A model generated the notes under the pieces. That model worked only from the letters and a program-made list of their open reading frames with translations. It had not been told where the DNA came from and did not search any database. A program made the translations under genes and the position numbers. DNA of 64,000 bases, from assembly GCA_014706295.1 (NCBI GenBank), contig JACSVZ010000009.1, forward strand, positions 35,958,768 through 36,022,767, given 5' to 3'. Origin of the DNA: Lycocorax pyrrhopterus obiensis. Its lineage: Eukaryota > Chordata > Aves > Passeriformes > Paradisaeidae. Shown piece by piece: positions 1 to 12,641 of this stretch (positions within the stretch are counted from its first letter, which is position 1; the number at the start of each line of letters is the position of its first letter).

Positions 1-1755
1 ACATTCACCGTATCTGATGGAATGCAATCCTCAATTAAATATAAATCACTCCAGGTATTCTTTTCCCCATTTCAAAGAAAACAACAAATATTAGAAAAAC
101 AGAACTGCTTCCCCTTTCTCATTACAGTATTTCCTCTCTGGAGCCAGCAATCCTGGGTGTTCCTCAAACAGCTCAACCCCATCCACAACAGCTGCAGGAT
201 CCTTTCCTTTGAAAATTTCCTACTCTGTCTTTACCATACAGAGCAGCACATTCTTCAGGACACACATTACACATCTGACAAAAAAAATCCTTCCAAGTGG
301 TAACAGTGTCAAAATGACATGACTAATACAGAGGTATACTGAAGTACTGAGAAGTGTAGGTGGGTAATTAGGTGCTGTCTCAAAGCCAGCAGCTCGCAGT
401 GACATTCAGCCAGGACTTTTGTCACTTGCTGCAGCTCTACCCCACACTGAAACATGGCAAGTGATGGAGTCCCTGAAAGGGCCACTGCTGTTTGAACCAG
501 TAATTTCCTTTCAAAAGGAAGTCTGGGTACTGTACAGAGTAATGAATAAAAAATTACTTTAAAGGCACGGAAGAATTAACTGTTCAACCAGCCACAAAAA
601 CCATGGCTTCTTTTTAAACTCTAGGTGAACAGCAACTTAGGTATTTTTGTTAACCAACCTAGGCAGAGAAAACCCATCATTTTCCACAATTTATTAAAGA
701 AGACATGTTCACTCTGTCTTACAGAAGTGTGGTTTCACAAACATCAGCACAGCTCACATCAGGAAGCCATAATTAGCTCTGTTCATTGACGTACTCAGAC
801 AACATAAATTACAGACCACGTTTAAATATCTGTCCAACAAAACAGCTGAGCAACCATCCAAACCCGAAGGAATAATTGTTAATATATTCCACAGGTAGAG
901 ATCTGCTATTAGTTACAGGAAATAAGGTATATGGTTTCAGTAATGATTGTTTTAACCGTCACAGTCCCACACGTATGAGAAATTTATTCCACCACCGTAT
1001 ACGAGCACACGTGGTTCAGTGTCTCGTAACTCAACCCACTGCAAAACCCACCAGGTACGAACTGTGGACATCGACATACTTAAACCTCTGATGGTTTCAC
1101 ATAAACACACTGCAATGGCTGATACAGGCAAAAAATTTCCATGTTCCACCTTGCAATAAAATGGGATTTTCCAAAGGACTATTTAGAATCTTTACCTTTC
1201 CTTCTCTGCCCCTTCACCCTCCCATCCCCACCTGAAGTGGGGAGGTGGTGTAAATACACACACATACAGAGATTGAAAGAGCCTGCATTGCCCTCCCACT
1301 CACGACAGTGACTCACCGAAACCCTGGAGCTGTACCTTAAACACAATCACATTTTAAGGTTTGACCAAAATTTAACTTATATTTAGATCACCCAAAAGTA
1401 CCAGCTCTGAGGCTTGTCATTACTAAACTGCAAAAGCGAAAAAGACAATTTATCTTTTGTATAAATCAACTGGAAAAAACAAGAAATCCTCCACTTCTTT
1501 TGAGAATGTGGTAAACCAAAATCATTCACCTGTATTTGGATGGCTGAGCAGCAGTAACATTAATTTACTGGTGACACCCATAAACCACAGTCTGGTTCAT
1601 GCATACAACCTGAGAGTTGCAAACACCTACAGAATGCCAAATCTACCATTACCTGGAGGCAGCGAGGAACAAACCCTACATGGATTGCCTGGCTTGCTTT
1701 GGTTTCACTAAAATACCACATCTCATTTTTACTGTGCTTATGATCTACACATACA
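1..1755. other. AT-rich non-coding sequence
   Basis: No gene is recognised. Short open frames lack plausible composition and splice context. One minus-strand GTGAGT-type 5' splice site lies near 1,309, but every frame upstream of it has stops. A short CA-rich patch sits near 1,254-1,266. Probably intron or intergenic DNA. Confidence 0.6.
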
Positions 1756-1756
1756 A

Positions 1757-2034
1757 GGGCATGGAGTGACAGAACAAGAGGAACGGCTTTAAACTGAAGG
1801 AAGGTAGGTTTAGATTAGAAATTAGGAGGAAATTCCTCCCTCTGAGGGTGGGGAGGCCCTGGCACAGGGTGCCCAGAGAAGCTGTGGCTGCCCCATCCCT
1901 GGAAGTGTCCAAGGCCAGGCTGGATGGGGCTTGGAGCAGCCTGGGAGAGTGGAAGGTGTCCCTGCCCATGGCAGGGGGTGGAACTGGATGGGCTTTAAGG
2001 TCTCTTCCAACCCAAACCATTCTCTGATGTTGTG
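1757..2034 (+). mobile_element. CR1 LINE, 3' fragment
   Basis: This is a 5'-truncated copy of the avian CR1 non-LTR retrotransposon. The segment 'ggccctggcacagggtgccc', the 'ggaaggtgtccctgcccatg' motif and the 'cttccaacccaaaccattct' end follow in the expected order. The end points right, so the copy is in plus sense. The terminal octamers are degenerate (ctctgatgttgtg). It keeps only the region after ORF2 and cannot encode reverse transcriptase. Confidence 0.93.
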
Positions 2035-2337
2035 ATGCAATCAGAATTGCAAACAATGTAATTTTTAAAGAATTGGTTTGATCTTAAGCAAACTGTGAGG
2101 ATTGCCAGGTTCAGCTCTTACACCCGTATTTTCAACCCTGAGATGGAACAGCAGGAATTGGAAGTTAGAGTTTGAAGATGTCCCATGGCTATCAATCCAG
2201 AGCCACCCTGACACAAGAGACAGTAAAGACTCCTTTTGGAGTTTATGTGTTTAGAAAGTAACGTGCTGTAAAATCTGCACATTACTCTGTGAATGCTAAG
2301 TTCACAATATTGCTATAAATCCTCAGGAAAAGTTGTT

Positions 2338-2360
2338 AATGCATATGCAGCGTATGCATT
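2338..2360. promoter_or_regulatory. Inverted repeat overlapping a POU 'MORE'-like motif
   Basis: Two 8-nt arms (aatgcata and tatgcatt) are perfect reverse complements separated by 7 nt. The left part reads atgcatatgca, which matches 11 of 12 positions of the palindromic POU-dimer element ATGCATATGCAT. The sequence is seen directly. A regulatory role is inference only, since such AT-rich words also arise by chance. Confidence 0.25.
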
Positions 2361-3221
2361 TTAAAACTCAGCATTTAAATTGTTTTACTATTTTGTCTAG
2401 GCAAAGGCACTAATGACCTTCATAATTTTCTGTCGTAAATTAAATTTGTTTTTTCCCCAGCTACAGAAAAGCAAAGAAAAATTTAATCCCTAGACTTCTT
2501 TCTGTACCTTCTCCCCCGACACAATCTGAGACTGTCATAAATACTTTGTATCTATACTTCTAGCCATCCTCAATCAACATCTTTGAAGATCTTAATCTAT
2601 ACTGAATAAATTATTGCAATTTATTCTTTTTTTCCAGTGGAGAACGACATCTGCGCATCACATTTATGGTTAACTCAAAACCACAACAGTCAACGCTACC
2701 GCGGTGGGGAAGCCTCCATCCCCCCTTGGAGCACAGCACTCCAAAGATTCATTTTCAGGGAAATTTCACTGACTGATGTGCTGATCCTCAGTACATTGGG
2801 AACAGCAATTACCATACACAACTTGGTTTCTTTGTGTCTAATCGAATCCCCTAAATTCTATACACAGGACTAAATACTGCTCAGGATGGGGTATGAGGGA
2901 TACTCAGTAGTTTACTCTGTAAACTATTTTCACAAATTCAGATGAACAAAAGCACATTAAGCATTGTTAACATTTAATTAGGATATTATTTTCTTCCAAA
3001 GAAAGGCAAAATAGAAGGGAAAAAGACACAGAAAAGGTGTGATGGAGAACCAGGGCCACACTCTGCCAGGGAAACAACTACAGCCACGATCACTCATCAC
3101 CAGCAAACCCAATTAACTCTTCCACAGGGTTTGTACCTCTGTCTCCTCCCTTGAATGATCCAAATAGATTTACAGAAGTTGACATAAGTATGCTGCAGAG
3201 CAGTAGATATTAAATAATTAC

Positions 3222-3264
3222 CTTCACAAAAAGTTTTACATTATTTTGAGGAGCTCTTTCACCA
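3222..3264 (-). other. Candidate minus-strand microexon (43 nt)
   Basis: On the minus strand a pyrimidine-containing stretch ending TCCTGTTAG precedes 43 nt and then a GAAG/GTAATT 5' splice site. One frame is open and reads GERAPQNNVKLFVK, starting after one base. I do not recognise this peptide. An open frame of 14 codons is expected often by chance and the 3' splice site is broken by an A-run, so this is a lead, not a gene call. Confidence 0.15.
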
Positions 3265-4439
3265 CTAACAGGATTTTTTTAAAAAAGGGAAAACAAAAAA
3301 AAAATACAGATCTAATATGAGAGTATAACCTCATACAAGAGTATGCCAGGTTTGCAATTGGATTTGAGAGAAAATTAGTTATTCTGATTTAACAGTTAAT
3401 TATAAGCTCCCATTTGCCATGTAATTCAGAAGCCTGGAAAAATGAAAACTGATTTTAACAGAGACTGCTAAACTTGTTAAACGGCACATTGGCTTTATCC
3501 AACTTATTTGCAGCATGTTTACAGTACTTGAAGGATCAATACAGTTTACAGGACTCAACACTTCCAGGGCTGCACCTATGGCTGTAAATTTAATAGCACT
3601 GATGATGCTAAAAGCTTACATTAGGTTTAAATAGATGAAGGATCCTTGATTTAGAGTATCTCTGAGAGGAGAGGGAACTAATAGGTGTGGTAATGGGAGA
3701 TGTAGCACTATTTTTAAACTTGACAGGAGACATATTAGTTGCTAGTTCCCTATTATAGAAAAAGTCCCAGTCTGGTAATAATGGGCTGGCATTTTGAAAT
3801 TCTTCCAATTTATTAGGAATACGATGAGAAATGTGCTCCACATGCTCTGAGTTTCAGACCAGTTTTTGTACAGAAAGGTAAGAATTACAACGTGCATTCA
3901 CAGCCAGTTAAGGAACATATGTATTCATTTTTAAAAAGTCACAAATATTTTAACTAATTTTATTCAAAAGTCACAGTCTACAGTTCATATTAGCTGATTG
4001 ATTAAAAGCCAAAGCACTTGCTAGAAGCCATCATTAGTCACTCTGTGAGGTAATAAAAATCACATCAAAAAGTTGGTTTGTTTTTCCCCAGCAAATTTGA
4101 AGTACCAAAATGCTAAATGAAAAGCAAATCATTCTTGTATCAACAAAGTTGGGATTGAGGACTTAAACCGCTCTTGTACAAAAGCCAGAATTGCAAGAGT
4201 TAATTTAAACATTAGGCTTGGTAGCCTGAGATGTTTGGCAGCAACACTTGAGTGGGCACAAGCCAGATTTATTTTGCAGTCAGAAGGTATCCCTTTGAAT
4301 ATGTGATGAAAGGATCTGCATCTTCAGTCACACCTTGAGTCCACGAAGAGGACGGAATGAGATCTACTGTCAAATCGAGTTCAACTGCGAAATCAGGGAG
4401 GGGTCCCACACACAGGAGCAATTCTGAGGGCAGGTGGCC

Positions 4440-4953
4440 AGAAAGCCAACCCTGTCCTGGGCTGCATCCAAAGCCACGGGGGCAGCAGGTTGAGAGAGGG
4501 GATTCTGCCCCTCTGCTCCCATGAGATGCCACCTGCAGGGCTGCACCCAGCTCTGGGGTCCTCAGCATGAGAGGGATGTGGACTTGGTAAAGCCAGGCTG
4601 GGAGAGCTGGGGGTGTTCACCTGGAAAAGAGAAGGCTCCAGGGAGACCTCAGAGCCCCTTCCAGGCCCTAAAGGGGCTCCAGGAGGGCTGCAGAAGGACT
4701 GGGGACAAGGGATGGAGGGACAGCACATAGGGAACGGATTCACGCTGACAGGGTTAGATGAGATATGAGGACAAAATTCTACCCTGTGAGGGTGGGGAGG
4801 CCCTGGCACAGGTTGCACCATCCCTGGAAGTGTCCAAAGCCAGGGTGGACAGGGCTTAGAGCAACCTGGGATAGTGGAAGGTGTCCCTGCCCACGGCAGG
4901 GGGTGGAACAGGAGGAGTTTTAAGGTCTCTTCCAACCCAAACCATTCTGTGAT
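4440..4953 (+). mobile_element. CR1 LINE, longer 3' fragment
   Basis: Plus-sense CR1 copy starting further upstream than most in the window. It includes the 'gctgggagagctgggggtgt' segment, the 'gaccttagagccccttccag'-type segment, the 'ggccctggcacaggttgc' region and the 'cttccaacccaaaccattct' 3' end with 'gtgatg'. Internal deletions are present, including loss of the 'agagaagctgtggctgcc' block next to position 4,815. No intact ORF2 remains. Confidence 0.92.
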
Positions 4954-4954
4954 G

Positions 4955-6780
4955 CAAAGTTCACAAGATATGTAAGATCACTCCAAAATTCATTTCAACG
5001 GTGATGGAAAATGGACTTCAAAAAGGGGAGCCAAATGTACCTGCCACGTTTTTCTCCTTAAGACCTGCAACACGAGCAATTTAAATGACAGTCATGAGGA
5101 TTTTGCCAACCTATAAAACCCTTCACCAAGGGAAGGCAATGAATGATCACATTATTGTTTGTTTATAACATGCTACATTTAAGTACTGGATCCCCACAGC
5201 AGTGTGGGTATGATGCTCTTGTGATTCACTAAGTAACTTCAAGGATGAAATGCTACCTGTACAAAAAATCTCCTCAGTTTTAAATATTAAGTACTAAATT
5301 TCAACAGATGAAATAATATTTTGGTTTTTCAGCTGCCCAATTCTTTTCACCTCAGGAGAGAGCTGAACCAAGGCTTCATGCTATGAAGCCACGAGAACAG
5401 AAACAGCTCTCAGTAACTTCTGTGCAGTCAGCATCACGTCATGGCTTTCAGAGAGCCCTTGACAGCTCGCAGAGCCAATGGCAAACACCACACAACACTG
5501 AACGAGGGCTTCATACAGCACTAAACATATTTTTCCATGTTAACAATATTTATATCCTATTTCCAACTTGATGTGCAGATGATATGTTACCCACATCAAT
5601 TTATAAATCCAGCACAATGGGAGTTGCCAATTTGATTTAGTGGTGCAGCACCCTGTTTCCTGTAAATAATTTCCCTACCAGGCTTTGACTAAGCCCTCTG
5701 AAAGAGCTCTAGAAATACTAAAGGCTGCAGATTCTGGCCAAAATGCTTTCTGACAGCTCACTGCAAGTGTTCCCCAGCATCTCTGCTGACCCAAGAATAG
5801 CAAATTTAATGACTTAAGTCACTTGTTTCCATCCTCTTGTCTGCAGAGCTTGCAAAACACTTCAAGAATTGGCTTAAAGCAATGAAGAAAAGTGTATTCA
5901 TACATTTTATTTTACTTCACAAGTACCAGAAAGTTAAGGGGTCTGCCTCCTCCACTGGGAAGTATCTATGGATACACACATTGCAGAGAGCTGAAAAACA
6001 CTGACACGAGTTAAATAAACATGTCTGGTATCATCTGCCAATTGAAATGGGGAGCATTGCAGGAAATATTTGTTTTCCATGAATAAAAGTGATACACAAG
6101 CATCTCAAAACAATCTGTTTTGGAAGGTTATTTTGGTTGTTTTGTAAACAAGTTTAGGTTCTGAGCTGATGTTTTCAAAATAGATACTGCAAAGCGAATA
6201 AATATTCATGTCTGGGGGAGACCCGAACAGACACGAAACAAGTGTGGCCCTTTTTAACAGTGCCACAGATAAAGCAAGGCAAGGACACTCACAGAGGACA
6301 TCAAGATGTAAATTTTTTCCTTGAAGTTTCTCAGATGGCTGAAAAGTGCCATTAAAATCATTATGTTCAAAAAAGCCTGGGCCTTAAAAACTTGGCTTTT
6401 ATTGCATATAAGAAATTCTGGCTATAACCCACCACCAGCACTGTAGTCTTTAACAAAAACAATTAAAAACAGGGATTTTTTTTTAATTTGACTTCATTAT
6501 AAATCATTAAGGTATCAGTACAACTCACTTAGGATTTCAGCTTTAGGGTCTCTTGGGAATCATTTCTGAACCTGTCTAAAAAGAGAGTCTAAAAACCATT
6601 TACTCTGCTTGAGCAACTGGCCACACTCATAACTTTTCTTCAAAACCTGAAAGTCCTTATCAAAATAAAACATCCTGCTCAACAAAACCGAAATTATGCT
6701 GTCACTTATCAGCTGCTTCCACTTGTACCACCACAGAACCTGCAGAACCCAGCACACTCCTCCCACACGCTGGTACAACA
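4955..6780. other. AT-rich non-coding sequence
   Basis: No recognisable gene. A possible minus-strand 24-nt segment with splice-like ends lies at about 5,039-5,062. It is too short to interpret. A small open frame at 5,383-5,571 on the plus strand has no supporting features. Confidence 0.55.
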
Positions 6781-6784
6781 CTAA

Positions 6785-6937
6785 GAACCACAGAATAGTT
6801 TGGGTTTGAAGAGACCTTAAAGGTTATCTTGTTCCAACCCTGCAGGCAAGGACACCTTACACAAGACCAGACTGCTCCACACCCCACCCCGCCTGGCCTT
6901 GAACACTTCCAGGACTGGGAGTTCAGGAACATTAAGT
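6785..6937 (-). mobile_element. CR1 LINE, 3' fragment
   Basis: Reverse-oriented CR1 3' end. It starts with the complement of the terminal octamer ('accacagaatagtttgggtt') and continues through 'gttccaaccctgcaggcaag' to the 'ggccttgaacacttccagga' region, then decays. It is diverged and strongly 5'-truncated. Confidence 0.85.
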
Positions 6938-6939
6938 AT

Positions 6940-7485
6940 GGTTTACAATAGCCAGGACTACAGGGGTGCAGAGAAAAAAAAAAAATATTCACTGCAGGGC
7001 TCAGAGCTGAAGAAACTATTTTAAGGTCATTACTGGAAGATCCTAACTATTTAAACTTTAGCTGGCTATTAGTAGGTGCTCTTGCTGACACTGCTGATAA
7101 AAATCCCAGAAATACCATTACAAGGCAACGCAAGAAACCGCTCACACCTCACGCACGCAAAGCCTGTGCTTAATATTCCCTAATAACTTCTTCATTTCAA
7201 AGCCACAAAGATCACGGGCTTTGCCAGCAAGTTAAAGAGCTGTTCTGACTCCTACTAAAGACATCAGGGTTGTGCAGTTACTCTGGCCATCGGGAAATTT
7301 TTGGCAGTACCACCAGTTAAGCATTCACAGCAGCCACAAGCAGCTCTTGGAGGTCTGGACAACAACAGCGTATGGACAGTTTGGAAATACCTCTGTAATC
7401 AAGGCAGTGCTCCCTCACAACAGTATTCCACGAGCAATCAGACCCACAGCAATGCCACAGCTGAAACTTCTGGTTATTTTTCACG
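6940..7485. other. Non-coding sequence
   Basis: No recognisable gene. An open plus-strand frame (7,301-7,627) begins here and runs into the neighbouring CR1 element, so it is not treated as coding. Confidence 0.5.
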
Positions 7486-7489
7486 TACA

Positions 7490-7757
7490 AAGGACATGGA
7501 CCTGTTGGAGTGGATCCAAAAGCAGCCACGAGGATGCTCCGAGGGCTGGAACCCCTCAGCTCTGGATCCAGGCAGGGAGAGCTGGGAATGTTCACCTGGA
7601 GCAGAGAAGGCCCCGAGGAGACCTTAGAGCCCCTTCCAGGGCCTAAAGGGGCTCCAGGAGAGCTGGAGAGGGACTTGGGACAAGGGGTGGAGTGACAGGA
7701 CAAGGGGGAATGGCTTCAGACTGATAATAGAGTAAGGTTAGATTAGAGATTTAGAAG
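7490..7757 (+). mobile_element. CR1 LINE, internal fragment lacking the 3' end
   Basis: Plus-sense CR1 body from the 'tggagtggatccaaaagcag' segment through 'ggaatggcttcagactgata' and 'gttagattagagatttagaa'. It stops there. The usual 250 bp downstream, including the 'ccttccaaccc' tail and octamers, are missing. CR1 copies are normally 5'-truncated with intact 3' ends, so a later deletion or rearrangement is likely. Confidence 0.9.
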
Positions 7758-7759
7758 TG

Positions 7760-9308
7760 CTTGGGTTGTGGAGACAACATTAAACCTATATTCATTTATC
7801 TATTTATGCTGTGATTTTCAAAAATCACTTTCATTAAGTGGATCTGAAGCCAAGAGAGGCGTTACATGGGCCTTTCCACAGAGTGAATGATGCAGATCTT
7901 TCTAAATCTTTTCAGACCCCATCTTCCCATCAGTGTTTAAGCAGAGACTGATCCCACAAAGCTTTGTCAGCAACAGATACTTGAAGTTGCTTATGAAACT
8001 GATTTAGCCCCACATTTAAAGCAGAAATAAATCTGGAAGACACTCCACCCTCCCACTTTGACCACTGGAGATAAAACATAATTAAGAGGGAGGGGAAAGG
8101 ACAGGAAAGGGAAGAATAGTTCCCTTCAGAAAATACACATGGTGGAAAAAAACACAGACAGGGTACCCAAATTAAGCAATACCAAGCAAGTGCTTTGAGA
8201 AAAAGGAATTATTTCCACCTATCTGCATTGATCACACACATGCTTCCACTGACAAGAACCTAATCCAGACTCTGCCTGTTCATCTCAAAGTGGTTATGAA
8301 GCCATGTGTGAGGTGCATTCAACATCCTCTAAGACGAACAGAATCTGTTTTGCATGCCAATATCCTTGGAGAGAGCAATATTCATGCAAGATGATTCAAG
8401 CTACTCTTCAGAGCTGCAGCACTCTGCCTCCCCATTGAAGCTCTGAATGAGCATGGGCAAGAGACATCCATAAACCATTTTTCCTAGAGTCTATACACAG
8501 TTGGTTTCTTAACACTCACGGAAACATCTTCTTGGGCATTAACAGAATGACTTAGAAAAAAAGTCTGCTTTTTCTCTTTAGAGCTGAGTTTCTTTTCAAG
8601 CTGTGTAACACCACTTGATATTTAGTTTAGCTACTCAACCAAGCATCAGCCTTCAATGTATCCAAGGTGCAGAATGGTTGACTAACACAGACCATTTCAC
8701 TTGTTTGGGCTTATTTACAAATACCACTTACATACTGCTGGCATTTATAATGACACCTGGGATGTTGCTGACACACCACTACGTTTGTAAAGTTGGAGTC
8801 TACAGGCACAGTGGATTCTAAGAAATGTGCTGGGGAATACACACAGCGTTTCCTTTGACTGTAACTAGAATGGTTATTTTGACTGTATCCTATCTGAATA
8901 GGGGGGAAAAAAGCTTCAGAAACAAGGTTTAGCAAGGCTAATCCCTCACTGATTTTCTTATCACTCAACACTATTTCAATTACTTTTGTCAACGATTTTC
9001 TCAAAAATTTCCTCCCGACCATATTACAGGGTTGCTTAAATTATACCGTAGAGACACGTTCATGCATACACAGAATTTCATGTATTTCTGACTATTGTCG
9101 CCTACTGACTTGTTATTCCAAAGCCCACAGCCTCTAAATACTACACTTCAGTCCTAGAAACCTTGACACAGTGTTTGATGACAGAAAAATACTTGGTTTG
9201 GTTTTGTGTATGTATAGGCAGACTCTAAGGAATTTACCTTACAATGGAAACAAAAATGGAATATAGATGATTTATTCAGCTTTGCAAAGCCAAAGGAGTC
9301 CAAACCTG
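7760..9308. other. AT-rich non-coding sequence
   Basis: No recognisable gene, RNA or repeat beyond a purine-rich patch at 8,080-8,115. Probably intronic or intergenic. Confidence 0.55.
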
Positions 9309-9311
9309 TAT

Positions 9312-9461
9312 TAACATGCCCCAAGCCTGGAAATGTCCAAGGCCATGCTGGATGGGGCTTGGAACAACCTGAGATAGTGGAAGGTGTCCCTGCCCACGGC
9401 AGGGGGTTGAAACCGCACCACTTTTAAGGTCCCTCACAACCCAAACCATTCTGATTCTAAA
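9312..9461 (+). mobile_element. CR1 LINE, short 3' fragment
   Basis: Plus-sense CR1 3' end: 'ggaaatgtccaaggccatgc', 'ggaaggtgtccctgcccacg', then 'aacccaaaccattctgattc'. It is 5'-truncated to about 150 bp. Confidence 0.9.
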
Positions 9462-9464
9462 ATA

Positions 9465-11405
9465 AAGCAAAACACTATATCTGTGTACATGCTCAAATTA
9501 CAAGCAATTTGTAAGAAAAAGCTTGGATTCTTACACAGAAGTAATAACAATATAACTTCTAACCAAACATTGTCAATTGTTCTGTTTAAATATGCTTTAA
9601 ACAACAATTCTATCTCCTCCCTCCAAACCCTAAATCATACTACACCTTCTGCCTGGGGTTTTTCCATTATTAACAACAAGAGGTTTCATTTATCTGCTTT
9701 TATCCAAAAATGCTGAAGAGCTTAACAAACATTAATTAAACCTCACAACACTCCTGTGAGGTAGGCAGGTATTGTTATCTCTGCTTTACAGATGAGAAAA
9801 CTTGAATTAAAAATTGTGATTTGCACCATTTCCCAACAGTAGTTTTACAATAAAACCAAGAGCAGAAGAAAGGAGCGCTGACTTGTATGTCCCTACTCCC
9901 AGCCACCACAGTTACACATTCTCTTTCAAACCAGCAGGACTTTACTTGACACTTTGCCACATGTGAGAAAAATATTCTGAAAAACAGCGTTAATTTATCA
10001 TTAGCATCATCCCTTCTAAGAAAATACAAATACATCTTTTACCCAGATCGTACTTCCATTATTTCATTATGAAAATGAGACAAAATTGTATCCTCTTCAT
10101 CTGGATAGCTGATGAATTCCATCTTCAAAAGGAAAATCCACACTTCTTGAAACCATATGAATTGTTTCTCATATGACTGAATCCCTGATTTCCTCTTTTC
10201 ATTTACATTTCTTAACAAATTTTATTTTTTCCCCTATTCTGTTAGCTTCATTTCTCAGTACTTCATGCTGTATTTTCCTTTCCTTAGTCCTACATCACCT
10301 TTTTTCCCCTTCTTTAAACTTTTTTTATGATGCAACAAAATCTACACAGGATTGACTTGCAAACAGCACATCAACTACTACCTTGATGGGTCACATATCA
10401 ATTTTTTCCGTCTCAAACTATTCTCACTTCCAACCTGTGTATGAACATGTCCCCCACATCTCCTATCTGACAATCCACAACCTCAAATACTCTTCTCTTT
10501 GCTCAGTCTGCCATATTCCTCACTAGAAAACCTCCAGTCTGAATACATTCATTTCTTCAGTGTTCCAGAAGCAAAAGCTTCATGGTTCTCTTGCCTTACT
10601 TTCCTTGTCTAATCTCCTGTCTCACTTCCCTGTCTATTTTCACAAATTTAATAAATCTATCCTCTATAAAAGTGGCATTCTCTGATGTTTTGTAAGCTGA
10701 GGTGGCATAATAAATGTTTCTGGATGGACATGGAGACAACTGAAGTTAAAGAAACTTGTTTTAAAATACAAGTTGATAAAAGATTTTTTTTGACAAAACA
10801 ACCGTTAAATGCTTTTTGAAGTCATATGATTTTTCTATGACTTCATTTCTCTTATTTTAGAATCAGCATGAAAAGTTAAATCAGACCTTTCTTTTTAAAC
10901 CACACAAGTTAGCACATCTTGTTTGTACTGCTTGCTCTAATGAAGTGAGCCTACACTTGCCAGCGTACAGTAAAAATAGGTAGCTCTGTTATTCATATAC
11001 TCTGCAAGCAGCATCTTGCAGGCTCCGAGAACTTGCTCTCATCATATGGAGGCTGCCATAAATGTTCAGCCACTGTTTTCTCCTTCAGCTCTCAAAATTA
11101 CAGCTGGATTCTTTAAGTATTACATGTGATTTCTTGCACTTTAAAGCTTCTGAACTACTTGAACTGCAAGACGCAGAAGCTCTGCCCACAGACACTTTCT
11201 TGCTCTCACTGATTTCATGCTACAGCCAGAAAAGTACCAACTGCTACTTGTTTCATGGAATTCGCTGGTCAGTGGATACAGCACCGCCCCAGACACTTGA
11301 GCTGAGCAGGATCTGTATCTGCCTCTGCAGCACACAAACCCCATCTACTCCTTTTTCATCACCGCACAAAGGTGACGTTTCAGAGGAACCTGCTATACCA
11401 AAGTA
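9465..11405. other. AT-rich non-coding sequence with pyrimidine-rich stretch
   Basis: No recognisable gene. Positions 10,185-10,640 are notably pyrimidine-rich on the plus strand (many tt/cc-rich words, few purine runs). The plus-strand frame at 11,062-11,409 is open for 115 codons but has no start context or splice support. Confidence 0.5.
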
Positions 11406-11407
11406 TT

Positions 11408-11806
11408 GAATCATGACAGGCTGAGAGAGCTGGGGGTGTTCAGCCTTGGAAGAAAAGGCTCAGGAGAGACCTCAGTGCCCCTTCCAGTGCTTAAAGAGGC
11501 TCCAAGAGAGCTGCAGAGGGACTTTGGACAAGGGCCTGGAGGGACAGGACAAGGGGGAATGGCTTCCCACTGCCAGAGAGCAGGGATAGATGGGATATTG
11601 GGAAGAAATTGTTCCCTGTGAGGGCTGGGAGGCCCTGGCACAGGGTGCCCAGAGAAGCTGTGGCTGCCCCTGGATCCCTGTGAGTGTCCGAGGCCAGGTT
11701 GGATGGGGCTTGGAGCAGCACTGGGATAGTGGAAGGTGTCCCTGCCCACGGCAGGGGTTGGAACAGGAGGTCCCTTCCAAACCAAACCATTCCATGATTC
11801 TCTAGG
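11408..11806 (+). mobile_element. CR1 LINE, ~400-bp 3' fragment
   Basis: Plus-sense copy beginning at 'gacaggctgagagagctggg', then 'gacaggacaagggggaatgg', the 'ggccctggcacagggtgccc' and 'agagaagctgtggctgcccc' segments, and a 3' end at 'attccatgattctctag'. It is the best-preserved 3' half left of the CpG island. No coding capacity remains. Confidence 0.94.
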
Positions 11807-11809
11807 TCT

Positions 11810-12640
11810 CAGAGCATGAAAAGCCAGTGTAAGGAAAACTACAATTTACCAACAGCTTTTTACTGTTTAGTTACCAGCATATTATTTAAATTCGCAACTT
11901 TTACATTATTTTAGAAGAAGCATACTAACCTTTGGAAAGAAACAGATGTGCTATTGGTTACTATTTGTTTCCATTTTGAGATGACTTGCTAAAAGTCTCC
12001 CCATTTCAGCATGCACAAAAGTCAGGAGTTATTTAACTTCTATAAGCACACAAAGCTGCATTTTTTTCTTTTTAATATCCCCTTAAGTTTACCAATTCCT
12101 CTGCATTCAGCCATTGAGAGAACCATCTAAAATCCTGTGAAAACTTCAGATTTGCAGCACAGATCAGTAAGTCTCATAATGAGAGGCCTCTCAGCACATT
12201 AATCTCACTCTCCACTACTGTCATTTACTTCTTGATTGATTCCCAATGTTTTGGCTTTTCCATTTTTTTTAATTTTATTTTGGTGGATTATCTCCAAAGC
12301 CACACAGAAACTGCTACAGAGCAAGTACTCTCCTCCAATGCTTAAAACCAGGTGAGAAAGCACAGAAAATTAGTTTCAGTGAGACTCCTACTCTTTTGTG
12401 TTTTTCCCTTTAGATACATCAACCCTATCAGCATTCTAAACAGCCACTTTTCCCAAATAGTTTATGGTGTAAGAATAGAAGATAAAATTGCTTCTGAAAT
12501 TCTCTACCAATTAATTTTTCACTCTTTATTACGTTAAAAACCCATTTGCCTCTGTAATAAATGCTCTGTGAGGAGTATAATAAATTACCCCTCTCTGTGG
12601 CGGATGAAAATCTTGAGTGAGACTTGGTTCTGCTCTTCTG
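11810..12640. other. AT-rich non-coding sequence
   Basis: No recognisable gene. A minus-strand GTTAGT-type 5' splice site near 11,925 has an open frame behind it but no convincing 3' splice site. Confidence 0.5.
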
Positions 12641-12641
12641 A

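Larger units (their letters stand above)
2036..4435. other. AT-rich non-coding sequence
   Basis: No recognisable gene. It contains a perfect 8-bp inverted repeat at 2,338-2,360 and one splice-flanked open segment at 3,222-3,264, listed separately. An A-rich run lies at 3,273-3,303. Confidence 0.6.

Noticed and set aside
4393..4935. 180-codon minus-strand open frame
   Set aside because: It lies antisense to a CR1 element, so it is a repeat artefact.
11411..11805. Four overlapping open frames of 70-125 codons
   Set aside because: All fall within a CR1 3' fragment on one strand or the other.
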